A stretch of DNA of 64,000 nucleotides from Chelativorans sp. (GCF_031180965.1 NZ_JAPSLH010000012.1:62001-126000); one strand, 5' to 3'; positions 26,311-34,219 are shown, counted from the first letter of the stretch. Translations and numbers: made by a program. The notes: a model not told the origin generated them from the letters alone.

Positions 26311-27438
26311 ATGAAGTTCGTCTTCTACACGCATTCGCTGGTCTCCGACTGGAATCACGGCAACGCTCACTTCCTGCGAGGGGTGATGCGCGAGTTGATT
26401 GGCCGCGGCCATCACGCGGTCGCGCTCGAGCCGGAAGGCGGGTGGAGCCGGGAGAACCTTCTGCGCGACCAGGGCGAGGCGGCGGTCGAGCGCTTCGCGC
26501 GGGACTTTCCCGAGCTGACGTCGCGTAGCTATGGCGCCGATTTCGATCATGAGGCGGTGCTCGCCGAAGCGGATGTTGTGGTCGTGCATGAGTGGACCGA
26601 TCCAGCGCTGGTGGCGCGCATCGGCCGCGCGCGCGCCGAGGGTGGCAGCTTCACTCTCGTCTTCCACGACACGCATCACCGTGCCGTTTCGGCCGAACCG
26701 CAGATCGCGGAGCTGCGCCTGCGCGATTACGACCTGATCCTCGCCTTCGGCGAGACGCTGCGCGAGCGGTATCTTCAAGCCGGATGGGGCCGCAATGTGG
26801 TCACCTGGCACGAGGCCGCCGACACGACGCTGTTCCGGCCCATGCCCTACGAGGAGAAGGGCGACCTCGTCTGGATTGGCAATTGGGGCGATGACGAGCG
26901 CACGGCCGAGATCCACGATTTCCTGATCGGGCCGGCGAAAAAGCTCGGCCTCAAGGGCATGGTGCGCGGCGTGCGCTATCCGCCCGAGGCGCTGGACGCG
27001 CTCGCCGGGGCCGGGCTCTCCTATGGAGGCTGGATCGCCAATGCCGACGTGCCCCGCGCCTTCGCCCGCCACAAGGTCACCATGCATATCCCGCGCCGAC
27101 CCTATGTCGAGGCCCTGCCGGGCATCCCGACCATTCGCATGTTCGAGGCGCTCGCCTGCGGCATCCCGCTGATCTCCGCGCCTTGGAACGACGCGGAGGG
27201 ACTGTTCCGTGCCGGCACTGATTTCCTGTTCGCCAGAAATGGGGAGGACATGAAGGCCGAGCTCCGCCGCGTCCTTTCGGACTCCGGGCTGGCCGCCAGC
27301 CTTTCGGCGGCGGGGCTCGAAACCATACGCAGCCGGCATAGCTGCGCGCATCGGGTGGATGAACTTTTCGATGCGCTCTCCCGTCATGGGACGCTGAAGC
27401 TTCAAAAGCAGTTGGCACCAATGGAGGCCGCGGAATAA
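26311..27438 (+). CDS. CgeB-like glycosyltransferase, copy 1
   Basis: 375 residues. It starts FVFYTHSLVSDWNHGNAHFL and ends with a Glyco_trans_1_2-type domain containing GIPTIRMFEALACGIPLISA. This matches CgeB/DUF3880-type GT-B proteins, first named from Bacillus spore maturation. ATG 26311 is 2 bases after the GT4 stop; an upstream ATG at 26290 lies inside the GT4 gene and is less likely. It is the first of three tandem, divergent paralogues. The sugar and acceptor are unknown. Confidence 0.85.
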   Translation: MKFVFYTHSLVSDWNHGNAHFLRGVMRELIGRGHHAVALEPEGGWSRENLLRDQGEAAVERFARDFPELTSRSYGADFDHEAVLAEADVVVVHEWTDPALVARIGRARAEGGSFTLVFHDTHHRAVSAEPQIAELRLRDYDLILAFGETLRERYLQAGWGRNVVTWHEAADTTLFRPMPYEEKGDLVWIGNWGDDERTAEIHDFLIGPAKKLGLKGMVRGVRYPPEALDALAGAGLSYGGWIANADVPRAFARHKVTMHIPRRPYVEALPGIPTIRMFEALACGIPLISAPWNDAEGLFRAGTDFLFARNGEDMKAELRRVLSDSGLAASLSAAGLETIRSRHSCAHRVDELFDALSRHGTLKLQKQLAPMEAAE

Positions 27439-28532
27439 TGAAGATCGCCTTTTATGGATCGAGCCTGGTTTCGTCCTACTGGAACGGTGCGGCGACCTAT
27501 TACCGCGGGCTCATCAGGCATCTGGCGCAGCTTGGCTATGACGTCACCTTCTATGAGCCCAATGTCTATGAGCGGCAGACGCACCGCGATATGGCGCCGC
27601 CGGACTGGTGCCGCGTCGTGGTCTATGACGGCACGCATGACGCCCTGAAGCAGGTCACGGAAAAGGCGCGCGAGGCGGATGTCGTTGTCAAGGCGAGCGG
27701 CGTCGGCTACGAGGACGACATGCTCATGGAGCATGTGCTCGCCAATGCGCGGCCGGGTGCTTTGAAGATCTATTGGGACGTCGACGCTCCCGCCACGCTT
27801 GCCGAGCTCCGGCAGAATCCAGACCACCCGCTGCACAAGCAGATACGACAGGTGGACCTGGTGCTCACCTATGGCGGCGGCGATCCGGTCGTCTATGGCT
27901 ACCGCGGCATTGGGGCACGCGAGTGCATTCCGATCTACAATGCGCTCGATCCGGAGACGCACCATCCGGTGCCGCCGGAGGGCCGCTTCGCCTGTGATCT
28001 TGCCTTCCTCGGCAACCGTCTGCCCGACCGCGAGGCGCGGGTCGACGAGTTCTTCTTCAAGGCCGCGGCCATGTCGCCCGGCCAATCCGTCCTACTCGGC
28101 GGGTCGGGATGGGGCGACAAGCCGATGAGCCCGAATGTCCGCTATATCGGCCATGTCTCGACGCGCGACCACAACGCCTTCAACGTGACGCCCAAGGCGG
28201 TGCTCAATATCAGCCGCTCGAGCATGGCGGAGAACGGTTTCTCGCCGGCCACGCGCGTATTCGAGGCGGCCGGCGCCGGGGCGTGCCTGATCACCGATGC
28301 CTGGGTGGGCATAGACTTCTTCCTGAAGGAAGGCGAAGAAGTGCTGGTGGCGCGGGACGGGCAGGAGGTGGCGGAAATCCTCGCCGGGCTCGACACCGCC
28401 TGGGCCAAGTCGATCGGCGAGCGGGCACGGGCACGCATCCTGCGCGACCATACCTATGCCCATCGGGCGGCCGAGGTCGACCGGATCGTCACAGAGTTCT
28501 TCCGGCAACCGCGCGTGGAGGCGGCCGAATGA
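27438..28532 (+). CDS. CgeB-like glycosyltransferase, copy 2
   Basis: 364 residues. The N-terminus IAFYGSSLVSSYWNGAATYY parallels copy 1. A YWDVDAPATLAEL block is followed by a C-terminal domain with NGFSPATRVFEAAGAGACLI, which holds the family's conserved Glu. It overlaps the previous stop by one base (TAATG) and the next start by four (ATGA). It is clearly a paralogue of its neighbours rather than a duplicate, since the middle regions differ strongly, so a different linkage or donor is likely. Confidence 0.87.
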   Translation: MKIAFYGSSLVSSYWNGAATYYRGLIRHLAQLGYDVTFYEPNVYERQTHRDMAPPDWCRVVVYDGTHDALKQVTEKAREADVVVKASGVGYEDDMLMEHVLANARPGALKIYWDVDAPATLAELRQNPDHPLHKQIRQVDLVLTYGGGDPVVYGYRGIGARECIPIYNALDPETHHPVPPEGRFACDLAFLGNRLPDREARVDEFFFKAAAMSPGQSVLLGGSGWGDKPMSPNVRYIGHVSTRDHNAFNVTPKAVLNISRSSMAENGFSPATRVFEAAGAGACLITDAWVGIDFFLKEGEEVLVARDGQEVAEILAGLDTAWAKSIGERARARILRDHTYAHRAAEVDRIVTEFFRQPRVEAAE

Positions 28533-29620
28533 GCAGGCCCCTGTCCATCGTCATCCTGGGCCTGACGCTTTCCTCCTCCTGGGGGAATGGGCACGCGACC
28601 ACCTATCGCGCGCTGCTGCGCGGATTGCATGCCGAAGGGCATCAGGTGCTCTTTCTCGAGCGCGACGTGCCCTGGTACGCGGACAGCCGCGACATGCCGG
28701 ACCCGGATTTCTGCCGGCTGGTCTATTACAGGGAGCTTGCCGATCTCGACCGTTTCATCCCGGCCATTCGCAACGCGGACGCGGTCATCATCGGCTCCTA
28801 TGTGCCCGAAGGCATAGCGGTCATCAACCGCGTGGCCGAGATGCGGCCGCGGCTCTTCTGCTTCTACGATATCGACACGCCAGTGACGCTGGCTGCGCTC
28901 CGGCGCGGGAAGGAGGAGTTTCTGGCGCGCCGGCAAGTGCCGCTTTTCGACATCTATTTCTCCTTTTCCGGCGGCGGCGTGCTCGACATTCTCGAGGGCG
29001 AGTTCGGCGCGCGGCACGCCGAGGCGCTCTATTGCTCCGTGGACGAGGATGCATACGCGCCCACCGGGGAGACGCCCCGCTGGGATCTCGGCTATCTCGG
29101 CACCTACAGTCCCGACCGCCAGCCGGTCCTGGAGCGGCTGTTGATCGAGCCGGCGCGCCGGCTGCCCGAGAAGCGCTTCGTTGTCGCCGGCCCCCAGTAT
29201 CCCGACGACATCGATTGGCCGGAGAATGTGGAGCGCATCGCCCATCTGCCGCCGGAGGCGCATGCGTCCTTCTACAGCCGGCAGCGCTTTACGCTGAACG
29301 CCACCCGCTCGGACATGGTCGCGGCCGGCTGGTCGCCAAGTGTCCGCCTCTTCGAAGCGGGCGCCTGCGCGGCGCCGATCATCAGCGATCGCTGGGAAGG
29401 GATCGAGGAGATCTTCGCCGACGGAGAATCGATCCTGCTCGCTGACGACAGTGGTGCGGTTGTCCAGATGATTAGACAAATGTCGGGCGAGAAGCGCCTG
29501 GCGATCGGCGCTGCCGCCCGCGCGCGCGTGCTCAAGGGCCATACCGGAAGGGTACGGGCGCGGGAATTGGCACGGGTGCTGCGCGAGGCAAGCAGCGAAG
29601 CGCTCGCCAAAGCGGTTTGA
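28529..29620 (+). CDS. CgeB-like glycosyltransferase, copy 3
   Basis: 363 residues. The N-terminal LGLTLSSSWGNGHATTYRAL matches the SLVS-x-x-NG pattern of copies 1 and 2. The middle FCFYDIDTPVTLAALRRG aligns with YWDVDAPATLAEL of copy 2. The C-terminal AGWSPSVRLFEAGACAAPII carries the conserved Glu. The start is fixed by the ATGA overlap with copy 2. A 75-base gap with a good RBS separates it from the UDP-xylose synthase gene, which closes the operon. Confidence 0.87.
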   Translation: MSRPLSIVILGLTLSSSWGNGHATTYRALLRGLHAEGHQVLFLERDVPWYADSRDMPDPDFCRLVYYRELADLDRFIPAIRNADAVIIGSYVPEGIAVINRVAEMRPRLFCFYDIDTPVTLAALRRGKEEFLARRQVPLFDIYFSFSGGGVLDILEGEFGARHAEALYCSVDEDAYAPTGETPRWDLGYLGTYSPDRQPVLERLLIEPARRLPEKRFVVAGPQYPDDIDWPENVERIAHLPPEAHASFYSRQRFTLNATRSDMVAAGWSPSVRLFEAGACAAPIISDRWEGIEEIFADGESILLADDSGAVVQMIRQMSGEKRLAIGAAARARVLKGHTGRVRARELARVLREASSEALAKAV

Positions 29621-29695
29621 CGGGATGCGGTGGGCCTGCAGCGTCGGCCGCGCGCAAGGCAAAGCTTCCGCATCTGCGCAGAAAGGGAAGGCGGC

Positions 29696-30697
29696 ATGGG
29701 ATCGGTAGACACCAGGACCGGGCGTACGAAGAAGCGCGTGCTTGTGGCGGGCGGAGCGGGGTTCGTCGGCTCGCATCTTTGTGATGCGCTTCTGGCCGAG
29801 GGCCACGCGGTCGTCTGCGTCGACAGCTTCCTGACGGGCGCCCGCTCCAATGTCGCGCCGCTTGAGAACCATCCGGATTTCAAGCTCATCCAGCACGATA
29901 TCTGCGACGTGCTCAGCATCGACGGACCGCTGGACGAGGTCTACAACCTCGCCTGCGCCGCATCGCCGCCGCGCTATCAGGCCGATCCGGTCCACACGAT
30001 GATGACAAGCGTGGTCGGCACGCGAAACCTGCTGGATCTGGCCGAGAGGAACGGCGCCCGCTTCCTGATGGCCTCCACCAGCGAGGTCTATGGCGACCCC
30101 GAAGTCCACCCCCAGCCGGAGGACTATCGCGGCAATGTCAACTGCACGGGCCCGCGCGCCTGCTACGACGAGGGGAAGCGGGCGGCGGAGGCGCTCTGCT
30201 TCGACCTACTGCGCCTCGGGCGGGTGGACACGCGGGTAGTCCGCATCTTCAACACCTATGGACCGCGCATGCAGGCAGATGACGGCCGCATCGTCTCCAA
30301 CTTCATCAATCAGGCGCTGCGCGGCGAGGCGCTGACGATCTACGGCACCGGCGAGCAGACGCGCTCCTTCTGCCATGTCTCGGATCTGGTGAAAGGGCTC
30401 CTGGCGATGATGGCGGTGGAGCCCAATCCAAAGGCGCCGGTCAATCTCGGCAATCCCGGTGAGTTCACCGTCAATGAGCTCGCCGATCTGGTGCGCGAGA
30501 TGATCCCCGAGGCGGCGGGCGTCGTCTACCGACCCTTGCCGCAGGACGATCCGCAGCGCCGGCGCCCGGATATTGCGCGAGCCAAGCAGCTTCTGGGGTG
30601 GGAGCCCCGTATCCCGCTGAAGCAGGGGCTTGAGGATACGATTGCCTGGTTCCGGCTCGCCTACGAGGCGGAAAAGCGGCCTATTGCGGCTGCCTGA
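29696..30697 (+). CDS. uxs: UDP-glucuronate decarboxylase (UDP-xylose synthase)
   Basis: 333 residues, extended SDR. NAD motif GGAGFVGSHLCDAL, then YNLACAASPPRYQ, ASTSEVYGDPEVHPQPE, the catalytic ACYDEGKRAAEAL (Tyr-x-x-x-Lys) and RIFNTYGPRM. These blocks are characteristic of UDP-xylose synthases. It decarboxylates UDP-glucuronate, which Ugd (encoded nearby) makes, to UDP-xylose. ATG 29696 follows GGGAAGG; an earlier in-frame start at 29630 is unlikely. The end overlaps a convergent small gene by 17 bases. Confidence 0.92.
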   Translation: MGSVDTRTGRTKKRVLVAGGAGFVGSHLCDALLAEGHAVVCVDSFLTGARSNVAPLENHPDFKLIQHDICDVLSIDGPLDEVYNLACAASPPRYQADPVHTMMTSVVGTRNLLDLAERNGARFLMASTSEVYGDPEVHPQPEDYRGNVNCTGPRACYDEGKRAAEALCFDLLRLGRVDTRVVRIFNTYGPRMQADDGRIVSNFINQALRGEALTIYGTGEQTRSFCHVSDLVKGLLAMMAVEPNPKAPVNLGNPGEFTVNELADLVREMIPEAAGVVYRPLPQDDPQRRRPDIARAKQLLGWEPRIPLKQGLEDTIAWFRLAYEAEKRPIAAA

Positions 30698-30914
30698 CCC
30701 GCTCGCGGGCGGGCGCTCTCGCGCGCGCGGCCTTGGCGGCCGCATCCCGGCGGCGTTTTTCCGCCAAGGCCTCTTGCAACTGCACGGCAAGCGCGAGCAG
30801 CTTCTGCGGCACTGGTTCCTTTTCGATCTCCTCGAGGAGGAGGATCAGATCGGGAGGGAGAGCTTGGGCCGGCTCCTGCGCCGGCTCCCCGCGCCCCTCT
30901 CTCTTGCGAGTCAT
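30681..30914 (-). CDS. Small NepR-like protein (candidate anti-sigma factor)
   Basis: 77 residues. The core LILLLEEIEKEPVPQKLLALAVQLQ follows the spacing of the NepR helix pair (an L-x3-L/Y-x-E-I...VP-x-R/K-x-L-x-L...L pattern). NepR proteins sequester EcfG until PhyR is phosphorylated. The basic Arg/Ala-rich C-terminus is unusual. The match is by eye only, and the key Tyr and Arg of canonical NepR are Leu and Lys here, so it may be a diverged relative or an unrelated helical protein. The 3' end overlaps uxs convergently. Confidence 0.6.
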   Translation of the reverse strand: MTRKREGRGEPAQEPAQALPPDLILLLEEIEKEPVPQKLLALAVQLQEALAEKRRRDAAAKAARARAPARERVRQPQ

Positions 30915-31037
30915 GGCAACCCCACATTTCTTTTCCGCAGGTTTGTCGCCGAATCGCGCGCTTGGCAACTGCAGCGGTGTCGCGGCAAGGTTTTTTTGCC
31001 GTCGTTCCACCGATTTGCGCCCACCTGCTGCGCAAAA

Positions 31038-31062
31038 GGAACAATGAGCAGCTCCGCTCATT
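31038..31062 (+). promoter_or_regulatory. Weak EcfG-like promoter before topoisomerase IB
   Basis: GGAAC (31038-31042), 16-base spacer, CATT instead of CGTT (31059-31062), 40 bases before the topoisomerase ATG. Confidence 0.3.
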
Positions 31063-31101
31063 AGAGCTGATGCCCCGCAACAGGGCGGGCCAGGGGAGCC
31101 C

Positions 31102-32190
31102 ATGCTCAAGACTTTAGACCACCCCGCGCTGGCGATTCGCGACCCGATCGAGGATGCGCAGCGCGCCGACTTGACCTATGTCAGCGATGTCGAGCCTGGC
31201 ATCCGCCGGCGGCGTGCGGGCAAAGGCTTTTTCTATACCATGCCCGATGGCAGCCGTATCGAGGATGCCGAAACCCTCGCGCGCATCCGCAAGCTCGCCA
31301 TCCCGCCGGCGTGGACGGATGTGTGGATCTGTACGCGTGCGGACGGCCATATCCAGGCCACGGGCCGGGACCAGCGCGGCCGAAAGCAATATCGCTACCA
31401 TGCCGACTGGTTCATTTGCCGCGACGAGGCGAAATTCTCGAGCCTCGTCGCGTTCGCCGAAGCATTGCCGAAGCTTCGGGCGCAGGTGGACGTCGACCTT
31501 GCGCGGCGCGGCGTTCCGATGGAGCGAGCCATCGCCTCGATCGTCTGGCTGCTCGACAATACGATGATCCGCATCGGCAATGAGGCCTACACCAAGGAGA
31601 ACAAAAGCTTTGGGCTCACTACCCTGCGCACCAGGCATGTGGAAGTGGAGGGCGTGAGCCTCCGATTCTCATTCCGGGGCAAGTCCGGGCAGGAATGGAA
31701 TCTGAGGCTTGCGGACCGCCGCATAGCGCGCGTGGTCCGCACCATCCAGGAACTGCCAGGGCAGCACCTGTTCCAGTATCTCGACGATGATGGCCTCCGC
31801 AAGCCGGTCAACTCGCATGACGTCAACGCCTATATTCGTGCCCATGCCGGCGAGGGTTTCACGTCGAAACACTTTCGCACCTGGGGTGCTACGCGCGCTG
31901 CCGCCATCCTGCTTGCAGTCGAGCCGCCGGAGGCCAGCAAGCGAGGCATGAACCGTCAGCTCAACGCGATCGTCGATCGGGTCGCCCGCCGCCTCAACAA
32001 TACCCGCGCGGTCTGCCGGCGCTGCTATATCCATCCGGCAGTCATCGAAGCCTGGGAGGAAGGTCGGCTGGCGGCCGAAATGCTGGAGATCCGCCGGCGC
32101 CACCGCAAGCCCTTCAAGGGGCTGAGCGAGGAGGAATCGCTCGTGCTGAGATGGCTGCGCGGCAGTCAGGCTCTCCGGGCGGAACAATAG
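31102..32190 (+). CDS. DNA topoisomerase IB (eukaryote/poxvirus type)
   Basis: 362 residues, usual for bacterial type IB enzymes. The N-terminal domain (IPPAWTDVWICTRADGHIQA) precedes the catalytic domain, which has RxxxK-type residues, TSKHFRTWGAT and the nucleophile Tyr in RRCYIHPAVI. It relaxes supercoils through a 3'-phosphotyrosyl intermediate without ATP. It is an accessory gene in many rhizobia and is often near stress genes. A near-consensus EcfG promoter lies upstream. Confidence 0.92.
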   Translation: MLKTLDHPALAIRDPIEDAQRADLTYVSDVEPGIRRRRAGKGFFYTMPDGSRIEDAETLARIRKLAIPPAWTDVWICTRADGHIQATGRDQRGRKQYRYHADWFICRDEAKFSSLVAFAEALPKLRAQVDVDLARRGVPMERAIASIVWLLDNTMIRIGNEAYTKENKSFGLTTLRTRHVEVEGVSLRFSFRGKSGQEWNLRLADRRIARVVRTIQELPGQHLFQYLDDDGLRKPVNSHDVNAYIRAHAGEGFTSKHFRTWGATRAAAILLAVEPPEASKRGMNRQLNAIVDRVARRLNNTRAVCRRCYIHPAVIEAWEEGRLAAEMLEIRRRHRKPFKGLSEEESLVLRWLRGSQALRAEQ

Positions 32191-32214
32191 GGGCTCCGGC
32201 ACCGTTGCGAAGGC

Positions 32215-32400
32215 ATGGAAAACAAGCCTCGCACCTTTCTTCGCAGCCTTCTGGCGGAACTGCTTCCCGGCTGGGCCAAGCGCGCGCGCCAAGGTATCCG
32301 GTACCGCCGACCGGCGAAGCCGAGCGGTAGCTCCGCAGGCGGAACCATCGGACAGCCTGCCCGTTCTGAACAGGACAAGCGCCGCCCCAGCGGGCGCTAA
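32215..32400 (+). CDS. Possible small basic protein
   Basis: 61 residues, strongly basic (RTFLRSLLAELLPGWAKRAR near the N-terminus). ATG 32215 follows GCGAAGG closely. No family is recognised. An EcfG promoter for the next gene lies inside its 3' half, which weakens the case for coding. It could be a real small gene after topoisomerase IB or a chance frame. Confidence 0.3.
   Translation: MENKPRTFLRSLLAELLPGWAKRARQGIRYRRPAKPSGSSAGGTIGQPARSEQDKRRPSGR
32341..32365 (+). promoter_or_regulatory. EcfG-type promoter for a 51-residue membrane protein
   Basis: Exact GGAAC (32341-32345), 16-base spacer, CGTT (32362-32365). Predicted start near 32371, about 50 bases before the ATG at 32422. Confidence 0.7.
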
Positions 32401-32421
32401 TCTTTCGATCTGGAGTGCCTC

Positions 32422-32577
32422 ATGGCGGAATATCTTTGGTTCTTCGTGGTTGCCATCATGCCCTTCCTGATCGGCGCCCTCGTGATCTACGCTCTCCTCA
32501 AACGGCGCCGCTTGACGCCTACCGAAAAGGTGGTCCGCGACGACAAGACGAGAGAGCTTTACGGCGACCGCCAGTAG
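32422..32577 (+). CDS. Small single-pass membrane protein
   Basis: 51 residues. Residues 4-24 form a hydrophobic helix (LWFFVVAIMPFLIGALVIYA), followed by a basic KRRR stop-transfer cluster and a charged tail ending LYGDRQ. This predicts an inner-membrane protein with a cytoplasmic tail. ATG 32422 follows TGGAG. The gene is below usual ORF length cutoffs, but the exact EcfG promoter and the clear topology support it. Function unknown. Confidence 0.72.
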   Translation: MAEYLWFFVVAIMPFLIGALVIYALLKRRRLTPTEKVVRDDKTRELYGDRQ

Positions 32578-32589
32578 GTCGTTGTTGCG

Positions 32590-32769
32590 CTATAACTTCC
32601 CTCCCTGACGCAACTGCCGCGGTGGATTCTCGTTCTCGTCCGGGTTTGGCCATGGCGACTCGTCAGGAAGGCGCTCCGGATCCGGCTCACGGACGGGCTG
32701 CGGGTCCGGCGCGGGTTCCGGCGGCAGATCGGGCGGGATCGGGTCAGGGACGGGGCGCGGTCCGTTCAT
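32590..32769 (-). CDS. Small proline-rich hypothetical protein
   Basis: 59 residues from ATG 32769 to TAG 32590. The N-terminal half is Pro/Asp/Glu-rich (PVPDPIPPDLPPEPAPDPQP), followed by ERLPDESPWPNPDENENPP. Similar Pro-rich PDEN-type small proteins occur in Rhizobiales without known function. It starts 6 bases after the upstream membrane-protein gene on the same strand, so it is probably the third gene of the DUF427 operon. The ribosome-binding site is weak. Confidence 0.58.
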   Translation of the reverse strand: MNGPRPVPDPIPPDLPPEPAPDPQPVREPDPERLPDESPWPNPDENENPPRQLRQGGKL

Positions 32770-32775
32770 TTTGCT

Positions 32776-33090
32776 TCACGTCTGGAACAGAACTAGAGCG
32801 GCCACGACCACGAACCCGATCCCCACAATAAGCAAGCCATAAAGCAGGAGCGAACCGGGCTCCTTGCGCGTCTGCGCCTTTCCCTCGGGCCGGTTTTCAA
32901 GCTCCTGCCGCCGCTGTTCGGCCGTCGGCGGCGTTCCTGCGGCCTCGTCGTCGGCGCCGAGCGGCGCTGCAGCCGGATCCGGATAGGCGATCTTCTCGCC
33001 GGTCCGCCCCTCGTCGATGTCTGCTCGCAGACGGTCGACAGTAGGAGCGTCTCCCCCCGTCCTCGGCTTGGGTGGGTTCATCTCCGCCAC
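32776..33090 (-). CDS. Hypothetical protein with C-terminal membrane anchor
   Basis: 104 residues from GTG 33090; ATG 33081 is an alternative start. A hydrophilic Pro/Glu/Asp-rich N-terminal region is followed by one C-terminal hydrophobic helix (SLLLYGLLIVGIGFVVVAAL), a tail-anchored layout. It lies 6 bases downstream of the DUF427 gene and so probably shares its EcfG promoter. No known domain. Confidence 0.7.
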   Translation of the reverse strand: MAEMNPPKPRTGGDAPTVDRLRADIDEGRTGEKIAYPDPAAAPLGADDEAAGTPPTAEQRRQELENRPEGKAQTRKEPGSLLLYGLLIVGIGFVVVAALVLFQT

Positions 33091-33096
33091 CGTCGC

Positions 33097-33480
33097 TCAG
33101 GGCACATGCGGCGTGTGCACAAGATCTTCCTGGCTGACGGCCTCGATCCTCACCTTGGCGGCATCGAACGCGGCATGCTGGCGAATGGTGCCGAGTTCGG
33201 GCGGTGGTTGGTCATAGGCCCAGAGCGCATCCTTTGCCGATTCCCCCACCGCGCCTACGCTCCAGTATCTCGCCTGGCCCTTCAGCGGACAGTGCGTCTG
33301 CGTGGGGGAGTCGCTGAAGAAGTCGAAATAGATGTCCTGGAACGGGATGTAGAAGACGGGATCCCGGCCCTCCTCCTTGAGCAGGAGCGCGTTCTTGGTC
33401 GAGGCCACCATGGCGTCCGAGAACATGACGTTCACCGTGCCGCGAAAAGGCTCGACCGTCACCTTGGGCTTTTCGTTCAC
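33097..33480 (-). CDS. DUF427 family protein
   Basis: 127 residues. DUF427 core: VNVMFSDAMVASTKNALLLKE, then DPVFYIPFQDI, then THCPLKGQARYWSV (the CPxKGxAxYW hallmark). Function is unknown in the family. I place the start at GTG 33480 because AAGGAG (33495-33490) precedes it at good spacing and an EcfG promoter predicts a transcript start near 33504. The earlier ATG at 33498 would leave only about 6 bases of leader and no RBS. Confidence 0.85.
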   Translation of the reverse strand: MNEKPKVTVEPFRGTVNVMFSDAMVASTKNALLLKEEGRDPVFYIPFQDIYFDFFSDSPTQTHCPLKGQARYWSVGAVGESAKDALWAYDQPPPELGTIRQHAAFDAAKVRIEAVSQEDLVHTPHVP

Positions 33481-33510
33481 GTCGAATTTCTCCTTCATTG
33501 ACCGGACCCT

Positions 33511-33535
33511 AACGCCCGCCTGCGCACCAGGTTCC
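33511..33535 (-). promoter_or_regulatory. EcfG-type promoter of the DUF427 operon
   Basis: On the minus strand: exact GGAAC (33535-33531), 16-base spacer, CGTT (33514-33511). It is divergent from a weaker EcfG-like site serving the hibernation-factor gene, 16 bases away. Confidence 0.75.
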
Positions 33536-33550
33536 GGCCTTCGTGCACTC

Positions 33551-33575
33551 GGAACAAGTGTTTGGGATGGAGGTT
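33551..33575 (+). promoter_or_regulatory. Weak EcfG-like promoter of the hibernation-factor gene
   Basis: GGAAC (33551-33555), 16-base spacer, GGTT instead of CGTT (33572-33575), 51 bases before ATG 33626. It has the same one-base variant as the site at 19177. Confidence 0.35.
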
Positions 33576-33625
33576 TTGGAGGCACAAACAACCCGCATGG
33601 CGGGCTCACAGAGAAGAGGAAATCC

Positions 33626-34210
33626 ATGCAAGTCCCGCTTCAGATTGCGTTTCACAAGGCCGAGAAATCCGACTGGGCAGAGGAGGAGATCCGCGCCCGC
33701 GTCGACAAGCTGCACACCTATCACGATCGCATCATCGGCTGCCGGGTGACGGTCGACCAGCGGGCGCAAAATGTCGAAGGGACGCTCCCGCCCGTGGTGC
33801 GCATCGAGGTCAGCCTGCCGGGCACGGCCCCCGTGGTGGTGGCTTACGAGCCCGACCGCCTGCAGCAGAAATACCAGAGCCCCGACTTGCGCAACGCGAT
33901 CAACGACGCCTTCAATATTGCCGAGCGCCGGCTGGCGCAGCTCAAGGAATCGCGGGACGGCCGCAACAAGGAGGCGCACCACGACTCCCAAAACCAGTTC
34001 CTCGGCCAGGTGGCGCAGCTCTTCCCCGAGGACGACCACGGTTTCCTTTTGACCAATACCGGGGGCTCGCTCTATTTCCACCGCAACGCGATGCTGCAGG
34101 GCGATTTCGACAAGCTGCGGGTCGGCACCGAGGTTCACTACGTGGAGGAGGTCGGCGACACGGGTCCGCTGGCCACCAAGGTCCGGGTGGTCTCCAGCGA
34201 GAAAAGCTGA
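33626..34210 (+). CDS. HPF/RaiA-type ribosome-associated protein with cold-shock-like domain
   Basis: 194 residues. The N-terminal ~105 residues resemble the S30AE ribosome-hibernation fold (LHTYHDRIIGCRVTVDQRAQ, then VVAYEPD). The C-terminal part is a cold-shock-like OB domain (GQVAQLFPEDDHGFLLTNTG, then YFHRNAMLQGDFDKLRVGTE). Such fusions are thought to bind ribosomes or RNA during stress. ATG 33626 follows AAGAGGA. A strong hairpin follows the gene. Confidence 0.86.
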   Translation: MQVPLQIAFHKAEKSDWAEEEIRARVDKLHTYHDRIIGCRVTVDQRAQNVEGTLPPVVRIEVSLPGTAPVVVAYEPDRLQQKYQSPDLRNAINDAFNIAERRLAQLKESRDGRNKEAHHDSQNQFLGQVAQLFPEDDHGFLLTNTGGSLYFHRNAMLQGDFDKLRVGTEVHYVEEVGDTGPLATKVRVVSSEKS

Positions 34211-34219
34211 CAGGGACGA

